A stretch of DNA of 64,000 nucleotides from Paenibacillus pectinilyticus (GTDB lineage: Bacteria; Bacillota; Bacilli; Paenibacillales; NBRC-103111). Under the pieces are notes generated by a model. It did not search any database. It was given only the letters and a program-made list of their open reading frames with translations, and was not told where the DNA came from. The position numbers and the translations under genes are program-made. Location: the NCBI RefSeq assembly GCF_001700435.1, contig NZ_LYPC01000027.1, positions 372,380-436,379 on the forward strand. Reading direction: 5' to 3'. Below, in pieces: positions 34,483-42,759 of this stretch (its first letter is position 1; each line of letters begins with the position of its first letter).

Positions 34483-35373
34483 CTATTTTTTCAAAATATC
34501 TGCAAGAGCCCCTTCAATCGTTGTGAACCGGAACGTAAACCCATGCTGCTGCAGGACACGAGGGATCACTTTCTGACCTTCCAGGAGGAGAACTGCAAGC
34601 TCACCGAAGATCAGCTTCAACATAAAGGCTGGAACAGGGAACAAGTTGGGTCTGCGCATCGTTTTAGCTAGTACACGACCGAATTCCTTATTCGTGACTG
34701 GATGGGGAGCCGTGGCATTCACAGGACCGACGATGGCTTCATTTTGCACACAGAAATCAATTAACCGCACCATATCCTCGATATGTATCCAAGAAAGCCA
34801 TTGTCTGCCACTGCCTACCGTACCGCCAACGCCAAGCTTATAGGGAAGCGCCATCTTAGGGAAGGCGCCTTCTTTCCTATCAAGGACCAGGCCGACGCGC
34901 ACTTTCACGATGCGGGGACCTCGGATGAGATCTGCCGCTTGCTCCCATTCTTCAACAACTTCTGCTAAAAAGTCGGTTGCCCGATGAGGGCTTTGCTCAT
35001 CAAAGGTTGCCGTCTCCGAAGTCCCGTAAATCGACATGCCGGAAGCATTCACAACGACCTGCGGTTTCGGGTCCAAATGAGCTACTAGCTGTGCCACACG
35101 CTCTGCAGCCGAAAGGCGGGACTTGAGGATCCGTTTCTTCGCCGCGGCTGTCCAGCGTTGACTGATCGACTCCCCAGCTAAATTCACAATCGCATGCAGC
35201 CCACCAAGCTGGTTAGGATTGCTCTGTAGCTCATCCCATGTAACCGTTCGGACACCAGGGATGTTCTTTGTCGAAGAGCGTGAAATATTAATGAGTTCAT
35301 GACCTTGCCCTAACCAGTATGTAATTAACCGCCTGCCTATAAAGCCGCTGCCGCCCGTGATCGCTATTTTCAT
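34483..35373 (-). CDS. TIGR01777 family NAD(P)-dependent epimerase
   Basis: About 296 residues. The N-terminal motif ITGGSGFIGRRL binds NAD(P). SGMSIYGTS replaces the typical SDR Tyr-x3-Lys site, and the DUF1731-type C-terminus ends with IPRVLQQHGFTFRF. This is the YfhF/SulA-like group with no proven substrate. GGAGGTG stands 7 bases before ATG at 35373; the frame extends to 35424 without a ribosome binding site. Confidence 0.9.
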   Translation of the reverse strand: MKIAITGGSGFIGRRLITYWLGQGHELINISRSSTKNIPGVRTVTWDELQSNPNQLGGLHAIVNLAGESISQRWTAAAKKRILKSRLSAAERVAQLVAHLDPKPQVVVNASGMSIYGTSETATFDEQSPHRATDFLAEVVEEWEQAADLIRGPRIVKVRVGLVLDRKEGAFPKMALPYKLGVGGTVGSGRQWLSWIHIEDMVRLIDFCVQNEAIVGPVNATAPHPVTNKEFGRVLAKTMRRPNLFPVPAFMLKLIFGELAVLLLEGQKVIPRVLQQHGFTFRFTTIEGALADILKK

Positions 35374-35564
35374 AAGTAGCACCTCCATAACGCCATTATA
35401 AATACTCCTGCCATGAATTACCAACGAAGAGATATCCCACGGAAAAAGCTAAAGTTCCCATACGAAATTACGACACGTTCCGTTGATTTTCGTGTATAAT
35501 TGGAATTCGGTGTCATTAATTAACCGTTGGGTAATTCGAAAGTCAGCGAGAGGAGTCATCGTCT

Positions 35565-36788
35565 ATGAATCGTGCACGTCTTTTTTTACAATCCTACCAT
35601 CCTATTGTACATACGCTCATTCTAGGTACGGTTATGGCTCGCGCGGCATCTTCCATGAGCTTGCCGTTCCTTGCCATTTACTTGGCTAAGCATTCTACCA
35701 TGAGCCCCGGTTTGATCGGGATCGTGATCGGTATGGGCGCGTTAGCAGGCACAGTTGGCGGGTTTATCGGTGGCACTTTGTCGGACCGCTTTGGTCGCCG
35801 TGTGATCATGCTCGCGGCGCTCTTCGGATGGGGATTCGTCTTTCTTGGCTTCGGAATTGTGAAGTTACCACTCCTGTTTATGCTCCTCAATATGTTGAAT
35901 GGGCTATGCCGCTCTTTCTATGAGCCTGTATCCCAAGCGCTGATGGCGGATTTGACGGAACCGGCCAAACGGTTGCAAGTGTTCTCCTTAAGGTACATGG
36001 CGATTAATGTAGGCGTTGCTGTGGGTCCTTTGTTAGGTGCCTTTTTTGCGACGATGAACGGTGCATTACCTTTCTTGCTCACAGGCATTATTTATCTCAT
36101 CTATGCTGTGACGCTTTACGCACTGCTTATCAAGTTTGGCATCAAGCAAATCGAGGGTGAGAAAAAAGCACCAGTAACGTTCCGCTCAGCCTGGGGTGTC
36201 ATTCGGAAAGATGTAACCTTCCGGTTGTACATTATTGGCGGCATTATCGGTGCCATCGGTTATTCCCAAGTGATGGTGACCTTGTCACAGTACCTGCAAT
36301 TGAATTTTGTAAATGGAGTCAAAATGTTTGCCATCTTGATGTCCGCCAATGCGATCGTCGTCATTGCCTTACAGATCCCGCTGGGGAAATGGGCGGAGAA
36401 ATATTCGCCGCTAACGGCGATTGTTGTTGGAAACTTGATGTTTGCCTTAGGGGATGTTGGCTTCGCCTTCTCACACTCACTAACGTGGCTCATCATTTCC
36501 ATGGCGATCTTCACCCTCGGTGAAATTCTGAATTACCCGGCTGCGAACATGCTGATTGATAAGCTTGCTCCTGAACATATGCGAGGGACGTATTTCGGCG
36601 CTCAAACGCTGAACAACATCGGACATTTCGTTGGACCTTGGATTGGCGGCTATTTATTAGTGGCGTATAGCGGGAATTCCCTCTACCTTGGGATTGCTTT
36701 CCTATCTGTTATTGGATCTTTTTTCTATTGGCGAGGCACGAAACGTCAAAATACGGTAAAAATAGCGTCGAAAATGCAAACATTTTGA
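35565..36788 (+). CDS. Major facilitator superfamily transporter
   Basis: 407 residues, twelve predicted helices. The loop between helices 2 and 3 has the MFS motif GTLSDRFGRRVIML. General shape is of MdtH/YttB-type drug exporters. GAGAGGAG precedes ATG. The substrate is not known. Confidence 0.88.
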   Translation: MNRARLFLQSYHPIVHTLILGTVMARAASSMSLPFLAIYLAKHSTMSPGLIGIVIGMGALAGTVGGFIGGTLSDRFGRRVIMLAALFGWGFVFLGFGIVKLPLLFMLLNMLNGLCRSFYEPVSQALMADLTEPAKRLQVFSLRYMAINVGVAVGPLLGAFFATMNGALPFLLTGIIYLIYAVTLYALLIKFGIKQIEGEKKAPVTFRSAWGVIRKDVTFRLYIIGGIIGAIGYSQVMVTLSQYLQLNFVNGVKMFAILMSANAIVVIALQIPLGKWAEKYSPLTAIVVGNLMFALGDVGFAFSHSLTWLIISMAIFTLGEILNYPAANMLIDKLAPEHMRGTYFGAQTLNNIGHFVGPWIGGYLLVAYSGNSLYLGIAFLSVIGSFFYWRGTKRQNTVKIASKMQTF

Positions 36789-36906
36789 TGAATTACGTAA
36801 AATTAGTTCCTCGGAACTATTCGATTTCAAATCGACTTCCATTATCCTTGAGAGTATACAAGGTATCTTTACCTTTACATCTAACACATATCTTGCACGT
36901 CATCTC

Positions 36907-36994
36907 GACAAAGGCAAAACTGGCGAAAGCCAGTGACGCAAAGCTACAGGGGCCTTACTTCTCCTGAAAGGGACAAGCAGCCAGCCAGCCGCCG
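36907..36994 (+). ncRNA. Cyclic di-GMP-I (GEMM) riboswitch aptamer
   Basis: The aptamer signature is clear: AAAGGCAAA, a first stem closed by the GAAA tetraloop (CTGGCGAAAGCCAG), then the core GACGCAAAGC, TACAGGGGCC, a variable second stem and a 3' part with repeated CAGCC. It ends about 23 bases before a terminator hairpin and 108 bases before the start of an unrecognised gene. It senses c-di-GMP and probably controls read-through into 37102-37407. Confidence 0.85.
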
Positions 36995-37016
36995 AACGAT
37001 TGGGAATTCACATCAG

Positions 37017-37053
37017 AACCCCCTCGAGTCGGTTCACTACGATGGGGTTTTTC
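37017..37053 (+). terminator. Riboswitch-associated terminator
   Basis: AACCCC pairs with GGGGTT followed by a T run, located between the GEMM aptamer and the ribosome binding site of the downstream gene; the expression platform of the riboswitch. It is not known whether c-di-GMP turns it on or off. Confidence 0.75.
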
Positions 37054-37101
37054 TCTGTCATAAAAGCAAATTGAACAATGGTTGAAGGAGGTTATAGCGG
37101 C

Positions 37102-37407
37102 ATGAAATCGGAAGATCAACTTCATGAAGAACAGAAAGCAATCTCACTATGCGGGAATCATGTTGCACGTTTGGTACCATCCATGGATGGACCTAAGCTC
37201 ATGATTAATCGGGAAGAATACGCGCTGAACGAAGCTTGTTGGGACGTTGAAATGTTCCACGGAAGAAACAATAGTATTCTTATATTTTACTGGAAGGGCG
37301 AAGTTAAGCTCTCTGTAAAAATGCCTCCAATGGCTCAAATTGAAGGCTTTGTAACGAGACTTTTCCAATGCTTATCATCCAAATTAAGAGCGGTTCAGCC
37401 TATTTAG
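37102..37407 (+). CDS. Unrecognised protein under a c-di-GMP riboswitch
   Basis: 101 residues starting MKSEDQLHEEQKA. GAAGGAGG stands 10 bases before ATG at 37102; ATG at 37078 has no such site. No signal peptide or membrane helix. Central segments (HVARLVPSMDGPKLMINREEYALNE; ILIFYWKGEVKLSVKMPP) read as beta-strands, followed by a C-terminal helix (MAQIEGFVTRLFQCLSSKLRAV). Two isolated Cys. The gene is the only one between the riboswitch and the next terminator, so whatever it does is tied to c-di-GMP. Regulation of motility, matrix or development is plausible, but nothing in the sequence proves it. Confidence 0.7.
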   Translation: MKSEDQLHEEQKAISLCGNHVARLVPSMDGPKLMINREEYALNEACWDVEMFHGRNNSILIFYWKGEVKLSVKMPPMAQIEGFVTRLFQCLSSKLRAVQPI

Positions 37408-37425
37408 GCGGGAACGTTCTTTTTT
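37388..37425 (+). terminator. Terminator of the riboswitch-controlled gene
   Basis: GAGC, GTTC and GCCT pair with AGGC, GAAC and GTTC (one bulge) and are followed by six T residues; the stop codon lies within the hairpin. Confidence 0.75.
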
Positions 37426-37541
37426 CTTTTTTTTTCAAAATATAAGAATGTATTTGTATTGTCACCAATCGACAGTAGCTGATATAATAATGCCATTACA
37501 ATGACTAGTCCTAAAGAACTATATCGAGGGAGATGCATGGC

Positions 37542-38456
37542 ATGAGATTGATCACACGTTCCGATTTTGATGGTTTAGTATGCGCGATGCTCTTCAAACA
37601 ATTAAACATGGTGGATGAAATGAAATTTGTCCATCCCAAAGATATGCAGGACGGACTGATTGAAGTATCGGAGAATGATATTTTGGCCAATGTACCTTAT
37701 GTAGCAGGGTGCGGCTTATGGTTTGATCACCACTCGAGTGAGCTTACGCGTATGGGCGAATCCATCACTTTCAAAGGGGAAACCCGCATAGCACCAAGCG
37801 CGGCACGCGTGGTCTACGATTATTATGGGGGAAGAGAGACCTTCGGTGATATTGATGATATTATGCAGGGCGTAGATAAAGCGGACGCTGCGCAGTTTAG
37901 CAAAGAAGATATTTTGAATCCAAGCGGATGGGACCTGCTCTCTTTCATTATGGATGCGCGCACGGGGTTAGGACGGTACCGCGATTATCGAATCAGCAAT
38001 TATCAACTTATGGAAGAGCTCGTCGAGCATTGCGCGACTAAGTCCGTGAGTGAAATTATGGAGCTGCCAGACGTGAAAGAACGTGTTGCGCGTTATTACG
38101 AGTTGGATGCTCTGTATCGGGATATGCTCCAAACCTACACACGTGTAGAAGGCAATGTAATTATTACGGATCTTCGCGATGTGGAGACGATATATCCAGG
38201 GAATCGTTTCATGGTCTATGCCCTGTATCCGGAGCAAAACATTTCAATTTGGATCGTAGATGGCCGAAACAAACAAAACTGCGTATTTGCTTGTGGACAT
38301 AGTATTATTAATCGCACAGCCCAAACGAATATCGGTGATTTGATGCTTCAGAATGGCGGAGGCGGCCACCACGCAGCTGGAACATGCCAGGTTGACTATG
38401 CGAAAGCAGACGAGGTTCTGAATCACATAGTTGAAACGATGCAAGCAGCAGGTTAA
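37542..38456 (+). CDS. DHH family phosphoesterase, exopolyphosphatase-related
   Basis: About 305 residues. The DHH domain has SDFDGLVCAM, the signature FDHHSS and the metal-binding GVDKADAAQF; the C-terminal DHHA1 domain ends with GGGGHHAAGT. The family includes nucleotide phosphodiesterases (nano-RNases, GdpP-like domains) and polyphosphatases; the short form here has no membrane or PAS domain. AGGGAG precedes ATG at 37542 with a 9-base spacer. It cannot be told whether it acts on pGpG, nanoRNA or another substrate. Confidence 0.88.
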   Translation: MRLITRSDFDGLVCAMLFKQLNMVDEMKFVHPKDMQDGLIEVSENDILANVPYVAGCGLWFDHHSSELTRMGESITFKGETRIAPSAARVVYDYYGGRETFGDIDDIMQGVDKADAAQFSKEDILNPSGWDLLSFIMDARTGLGRYRDYRISNYQLMEELVEHCATKSVSEIMELPDVKERVARYYELDALYRDMLQTYTRVEGNVIITDLRDVETIYPGNRFMVYALYPEQNISIWIVDGRNKQNCVFACGHSIINRTAQTNIGDLMLQNGGGGHHAAGTCQVDYAKADEVLNHIVETMQAAG

Positions 38457-38470
38457 AATAAGAAGAACAT

Positions 38471-38507
38471 GCCGCAGGAAGGGGACTAGCCCGGAATGCG
38501 GTTTTAC
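38471..38507 (+). terminator. Possible terminator after the DHH gene
   Basis: GCCGCA pairs with TGCGGT with an inner GGG/CCC and is followed by TTTACTTTTC; weaker than the other terminators. Confidence 0.45.
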
Positions 38508-38529
38508 TTTTCTTAGGAGGCATAGGCAC

Positions 38530-38712
38530 ATGGAGCTTAAACAGATCCATCACGTTGCGATCATTTGCTCGGATTACGAGCGTTCTAAGCATTTCTATGT
38601 GGATGTACTCGGACTCCCTACAGTCAGGATAGATCCGATTACGGGGAATCGCGATACGTTTTTCGCGGATCCGGATGGGTTACCGTTAGAGCTGGTGGAG
38701 CATGTGGAATAA
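38530..38712 (+). pseudogene. VOC (glyoxalase) protein with in-frame internal deletion
   Basis: 60 residues; YaeR-type VOC proteins have about 125-130. The first half (IHHVAIICSDYERSKHFYV) matches the start of the family and the second (PTVRIDPITGN, then FFADPDGLPLELVE) matches its end, while about 65 middle residues, including two of the four metal ligands, are missing and the join is in frame. The ribosome binding site (TAGGAGG) is intact. It may be a decayed gene, or a functional one-module VOC protein that dimerises. I call it a pseudogene with reservation. Confidence 0.65.
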
Positions 38713-38836
38713 TGACCGTCCTGAACGGACAGAAGAGGAGTCCAAGTTAGCGAGCGCAAAGGGGTGTCTCTGGGGTTTGTTACTTTCTCTTCCCCTGTGG
38801 GCGTTGTTGATTTATATATTGTGGATCAAATCGTAG
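38702..38836 (+). CDS. Small single-span membrane protein of 44 residues
   Basis: ATG at 38702 overlaps the end of the VOC frame by 11 bases, with GGTGGAG just upstream. A charged N-terminal part (MWNNDRPERTEEES) precedes one strong hydrophobic helix (CLWGLLLSLPLWALLIYILW) and ends in IKS. The overlap suggests translational coupling with the VOC frame. Function unknown. Confidence 0.55.
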   Translation: MWNNDRPERTEEESKLASAKGCLWGLLLSLPLWALLIYILWIKS

Positions 38837-38878
38837 AGTTAATAAAATTATTTTAGTTAGATACTGGGGGATGAAACC

Positions 38879-39367
38879 ATGCAAATTCGTGAAATTGAAG
38901 AAAAGGATAATCAAACAATAGAGCGAATTATTAAGCGCTCATTGGAATCATTCCATCTAAACATACCAGGAACAGCCTATTTTGACCCTCAACTGAGCAG
39001 TCTGGCACAGTTTTACAAGGAACAATCCCATGCAAAGTATTGGGTTGCCGTGAATGAACAAAATGAAGTGGTAGGCGGAGTGGGAATTGCCCCATTTGGG
39101 CAGGAACCGGGAATTTGCGAGTTACAAAAACTCTACATAATACCCGAAGCGCAAGGTAGGGGTCTGTCGAAGGATCTTATGAAAGTAGCACTCGACTTCG
39201 CCAAGGAACACTATACACACTGTTACTTAGAAACATTGAAGACACTCCAAACTGCCAATCTCCTGTACATCAAATTAGGTTTTCAACAACTTGAAAGCCC
39301 ACTAGAAGGTTCAGAGCATAATGCTACGGATGCTTGGTTTATCAAAGATTTAACGTTCTTGGCTTAG
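38879..39367 (+). CDS. GNAT family N-acetyltransferase
   Basis: 162 residues. The acetyl-CoA binding motif is QKLYIIPEAQGRGLSKDLM and the domain ends with the typical late strand ANLLYIKLGFQQL. GGGGG precedes ATG with a short spacer. The substrate cannot be predicted; single-domain GNATs of this type may acetylate small molecules or protein N-termini. Confidence 0.9.
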   Translation: MQIREIEEKDNQTIERIIKRSLESFHLNIPGTAYFDPQLSSLAQFYKEQSHAKYWVAVNEQNEVVGGVGIAPFGQEPGICELQKLYIIPEAQGRGLSKDLMKVALDFAKEHYTHCYLETLKTLQTANLLYIKLGFQQLESPLEGSEHNATDAWFIKDLTFLA

Positions 39368-39410
39368 TGCATGTTTAGAAATAATCCATTAACTTATGAA
39401 AGTTAAATTA

Positions 39411-39460
39411 AAAACAGCGGTAGTTAAGACTGTTATTTCAGTCTTAGCTGCCGCTGTTTT
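39411..39460. terminator. Bidirectional terminator
   Basis: AAAACAGCGG pairs with CCGCTGTTTT, with an inner AAGACTG/CAGTCTT stem; between the GNAT gene and the convergent RNA methyltransferase gene. Confidence 0.9.
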
Positions 39461-39479
39461 ATTTGAGGTTAATGTAAAG

Positions 39480-40619
39480 CTACCTACGTGGTGGCAAAGG
39501 TCCAAGATACTGGAACAGATTACACTCAATCCGTCCGTTAAACAGCTTGCGCTTCTTATCAGCGCGGCGATTCATGTAATGCTCGAGCTGTGTGCTCGGG
39601 CTTAAGATGAACAGACTCCACGACGGCATCGGTCGTGTTAAGGCGCCGAGCTCGCGCAGCGCAAGCTCGACATCAGGCGCTTCACCAAGACGCTCGCCGT
39701 ACGGCGGGTTGGTGATCAAGCAGCCATAGTCGCCGCGCGGACGCGCTTTGGCGATGGGCTCAACCTTCAGCTGGAACTGATTCGTCAGTCCAGCTGACTT
39801 AGCGGCCGCCTCTGCCACGGCGATGGCAGAAGGGTCGATATCGCTGCCGACGATGTGCAGCGGCACGTTGTCCTTCACCGCGTCGAACGCTTCGTCGCGG
39901 GCCTTGTCCCACAGCTTGCGGGGAACGTTCCCCCAAGACTCACTAGGGAAGCTGCGCCGCAGGCCTGGCGCAATGTTCCAGCCGATCATCGCAGCCTCGA
40001 TCGGGATGGTGCCCGACCCGCAGAACGGGTCGTAGAGCGGCCGCTCTACGCTCCAGCGGCTCAGCAAGATCATAGCAGCCGCCATGGTTTCCTTCAGCGG
40101 CGCTTCCGTCACAAGCTTGCGATAGCCGCGCTTGTGCAGGCTGGGGCCGGTCGTATCGATCGTCAGTGTTGCGATGTCGTTCAGCAGTGCAACTTCAATC
40201 ACGTAGCGTGCCCCGTTCTCGGGGAACCACTCAGTGCCGTAGCGCTGCTTCATTTTCTCAACGACAGCTTTCTTGGCGATTCCTTGGCAAGCAGGAACGC
40301 TGGATAACTGTGACTTATGGGAACGTCCCTCGACAGGGAATTCGGCATCGTTCGGGATCCAGTCTGGCCAAGCAAGGGCTTTGGTGCCTTCGAACAACTC
40401 ATCGAAGGTTGTTGCTTTGAATTGCCCCATCAGCACGAGGACGCGGTCCGCGGTCCGCAGCCAAAGATTGGTACGGCAGATGGCCAATTCGTCACCAAAG
40501 AAACGGACGCGTCCATTCTCAACGGTCATTTCCTCATAGCCGAGATCACGGATCTCGCGGGCAACGACAGCCTCAAGTCCCATCGGGCAAGTGGCGATTA
40601 GTTCAATTTTTTGTGGCAT
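39480..40619 (-). CDS. THUMP-domain RNA methyltransferase, RlmL/YpsC type
   Basis: About 379 residues: a ferredoxin-like and THUMP N-terminal part (ATCPMGLEAVVAREIRDLG), then a class I SAM-dependent methyltransferase with DPFCGSGTIPIEAAMIGWN and the catalytic TNPPYGERL. Such enzymes make m2G in 23S rRNA. The coding sequence from about 39600 to 40250 is markedly GC-rich. ATG at 40619 has GGAAGGA upstream. Confidence 0.93.
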   Translation of the reverse strand: MPQKIELIATCPMGLEAVVAREIRDLGYEEMTVENGRVRFFGDELAICRTNLWLRTADRVLVLMGQFKATTFDELFEGTKALAWPDWIPNDAEFPVEGRSHKSQLSSVPACQGIAKKAVVEKMKQRYGTEWFPENGARYVIEVALLNDIATLTIDTTGPSLHKRGYRKLVTEAPLKETMAAAMILLSRWSVERPLYDPFCGSGTIPIEAAMIGWNIAPGLRRSFPSESWGNVPRKLWDKARDEAFDAVKDNVPLHIVGSDIDPSAIAVAEAAAKSAGLTNQFQLKVEPIAKARPRGDYGCLITNPPYGERLGEAPDVELALRELGALTRPMPSWSLFILSPSTQLEHYMNRRADKKRKLFNGRIECNLFQYLGPLPPRR

Positions 40620-40755
40620 AGGTATTGTCCTTCCATCCGGGTTGTACAACGCTCAGAAAACTCATACAATTAACAAGTATAGGACAAATAGGGTACACTT
40701 ACAAACGGGGATTCGTAAGCACGCTCGGATTAGGCAAATTTAGGAGGTCAAATAC

Positions 40756-41391
40756 ATGGAAACCTTGACAGCTGAAAGCTATATGGAAGGCTTATATGAA
40801 GAAGACGCGGTACTTACGCGGGTGAAAGAAGTGATTGTGGCCAAGAATATGCCGGAAATCTCGATCGCGCCAGGTTACGGGCGACTGCTAACGATGATGG
40901 TCACGATGATTGGTGCGAAGCGGGTGCTGGAAATTGGAGCACTAGGCGGGTACAGCGGAATATGCTTAGCGCGAGGGTTAAAAGAAGGAGGCAAGCTCCT
41001 TTCCCTAGAGCTCAAACAAGACTTCGCTGATGTAGCGAGGGATAACGTGATCGAAGCTGGCCTTGGTGACTTCGTCGAGTATCGGATTGGCGAAGCGCTC
41101 GATCATTTGAACGCGCTGCTGGAGCAAGGCGAGCGCTTTGATTTCTTCTTCATCGATGCGGATAAAGTGAATTATCCGAATTACTTGGAGCTCGCTATCA
41201 AGCTGGCGAATCCAGGGGCTATCATTGCCGGCGATAACACGCTGATGCGCGGTAAAGTTGTCGACGAGAAGCAAACGAAGGCGTCGGTTCAAGCGATGCG
41301 TACGTTTAATCAGCGAATCGCGAATGATCCGAGGCTGGAAAGCACGATACTGCCGGCTTATGATGGGTTGGCCTTAGCGCGTGTGAAATAA
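40756..41391 (+). CDS. O-methyltransferase, YrrM/TrmR-like
   Basis: 211 residues. SAM-binding motif LEIGALGGYSGICLARGL and the metal-binding DADKVNYPNYLELA are those of the catechol-type O-methyltransferase fold. Members of this group methylate small aromatic compounds or, for TrmR, hydroxyuridine-34 of tRNA. AGGAGG stands before ATG. Confidence 0.9.
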   Translation: METLTAESYMEGLYEEDAVLTRVKEVIVAKNMPEISIAPGYGRLLTMMVTMIGAKRVLEIGALGGYSGICLARGLKEGGKLLSLELKQDFADVARDNVIEAGLGDFVEYRIGEALDHLNALLEQGERFDFFFIDADKVNYPNYLELAIKLANPGAIIAGDNTLMRGKVVDEKQTKASVQAMRTFNQRIANDPRLESTILPAYDGLALARVK

Positions 41392-41407
41392 CACGAGCCA
41401 CAACACA

Positions 41408-41444
41408 AAAGAGCGATTAGCTGCTAGTCAGCTGATCGCTCTTT
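41408..41444. terminator. Terminator after the O-methyltransferase gene
   Basis: AAAGAGCGAT pairs with ATCGCTCTTT with an inner AGCTG/CAGCT stem; usable from both sides. Confidence 0.85.
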
Positions 41445-41476
41445 CTGCTATATTTCTCCAAATCCGTTTATTTAAG

Positions 41477-41698
41477 TTAGGACGCCTTTTGATCTTGCAT
41501 ATGCAAGTCAGACTCTATGATGTTGCCTTGTTGTTTCGAAGGTTGAAGCTTGGTGAGGGGGCTCTGGGGCTGCAACGTTGGAGCATGGTGTGTCGTTTGT
41601 TGTCGCTTGAAGTTCATGGCACCGAGACCGTTCCAATAGATGAACAAAAACTCTGCACAAACGATAATAAAAATGATTTTACGCCAATTTAGCTGCAT
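41477..41698 (-). CDS. Small membrane protein, not recognised
   Basis: 73 residues: one hydrophobic helix near the N-terminus (IIFIIVCAEFLFIYW), then a long hydrophilic tail with many Gln, Ser, Pro and Lys (QPQSPLTKLQPSKQQG). TGAGGAA precedes ATG. Type II membrane topology with a disordered tail is likely. Function unknown. Confidence 0.6.
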   Translation of the reverse strand: MQLNWRKIIFIIVCAEFLFIYWNGLGAMNFKRQQTTHHAPTLQPQSPLTKLQPSKQQGNIIESDLHMQDQKAS

Positions 41699-41822
41699 GT
41701 GGGTATTCCTCACTTTCTATCTTACAGCCATATTAGCATAAAGTGGAATTAATTTCCATATGTTTTTATCCATAGGTAAAATCATGCCATACTCGTCTAT
41801 TCGGTCAACCATCGGCCATCTC

Positions 41823-42626
41823 TCATTCCCCCAAATGCACCAATCCCGTTGAAATCTCCAATTCATACCGCCGACATTCAGGCATTTGTGCCTCATAAGC
41901 CATTCGTACGGCACGTGCGATATCATAGGGAACACGCACGAATTGCAGGGCAAATCCAGCATGCGCATCGGGATCTGCTTCGCCCTCAATGATGCAGTAA
42001 CATGCCTGTGGAAGGCCATCATACGGGAGGCCGACGCTTCCCACATTGAAGAGTTGGAGACCGGATCGAGGACCCGTGTTCTCCCCCTTGTTCTTACCGC
42101 CCTTTTCCGAAGGGTTATTCAACGTTAGCAGATAAGGGATATGAATATCCCCATAACCTACCATATCTGGCGTTATTCCATCTACGGGAATGCCGGTCTT
42201 CTTGGTATGCTGAAACATCGCCAGCCGCTCTTTCTTCGAAGCCTTCCGCTTCAAGCGATGGAAGACGCTTTTAGCGGAAGCGTGGAACAATCGAATTCGC
42301 TTACCGCTCAATGTTATATCGATGGAGAAGGGGAGCTGCTTCAGATAGTCTAACCGTGCTTCCCCAAGCGCTTGCTGCTGCCATATACCGGCAGGTTGCT
42401 CCTGTGGATCGGTGATCCCCAGATCCCAGTTCCCTTGCACGACGGATTCACATGTAGTTCTCACGAGGTCAACCACTTCTGCAGCGCTAGGCCCCTTGCC
42501 AACGAGATCGCCTAAGCACAGGATCCGTGTAAGGCCTCTACGCTCGATATCTTGAAGAACAGCTTCGAGCGCAGGCAGATTACCATGAATATCAGATATA
42601 ATCGCGATTCGTTCCAAAGCGCACAT
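41823..42626 (-). CDS. Metallophosphoesterase, YfcE-like
   Basis: About 267 residues. Metal-binding motifs SDIHGN, GDLVGKGP and GNWD are present in order, with later His residues. The middle of the protein is longer than in the 180-residue phosphodiesterases. The start is uncertain: ATG at 42626 is close behind the ribosome binding site AGGCAGG; an in-frame extension reaches 42650. The substrate is unknown. Confidence 0.85.
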   Translation of the reverse strand: MCALERIAIISDIHGNLPALEAVLQDIERRGLTRILCLGDLVGKGPSAAEVVDLVRTTCESVVQGNWDLGITDPQEQPAGIWQQQALGEARLDYLKQLPFSIDITLSGKRIRLFHASAKSVFHRLKRKASKKERLAMFQHTKKTGIPVDGITPDMVGYGDIHIPYLLTLNNPSEKGGKNKGENTGPRSGLQLFNVGSVGLPYDGLPQACYCIIEGEADPDAHAGFALQFVRVPYDIARAVRMAYEAQMPECRRYELEISTGLVHLGE

Positions 42627-42759
42627 TCCTGCCTTTCTTTTTCCATACAATGCTTCTGTTATACCACACGGGACGCGTTCTGAAAATGTGAGTCTCTTCC
42701 TATTACCTAATGATGTCGTCTTCTGTTATAATTTGTAGGGGGAAAGGGGAAGGTTTTGA

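Noticed and set aside
39823..40601. Several long open frames on the plus strand opposite the RNA methyltransferase
   Set aside because: They are antisense shadows of a GC-rich gene; the minus-strand frame has all family motifs.
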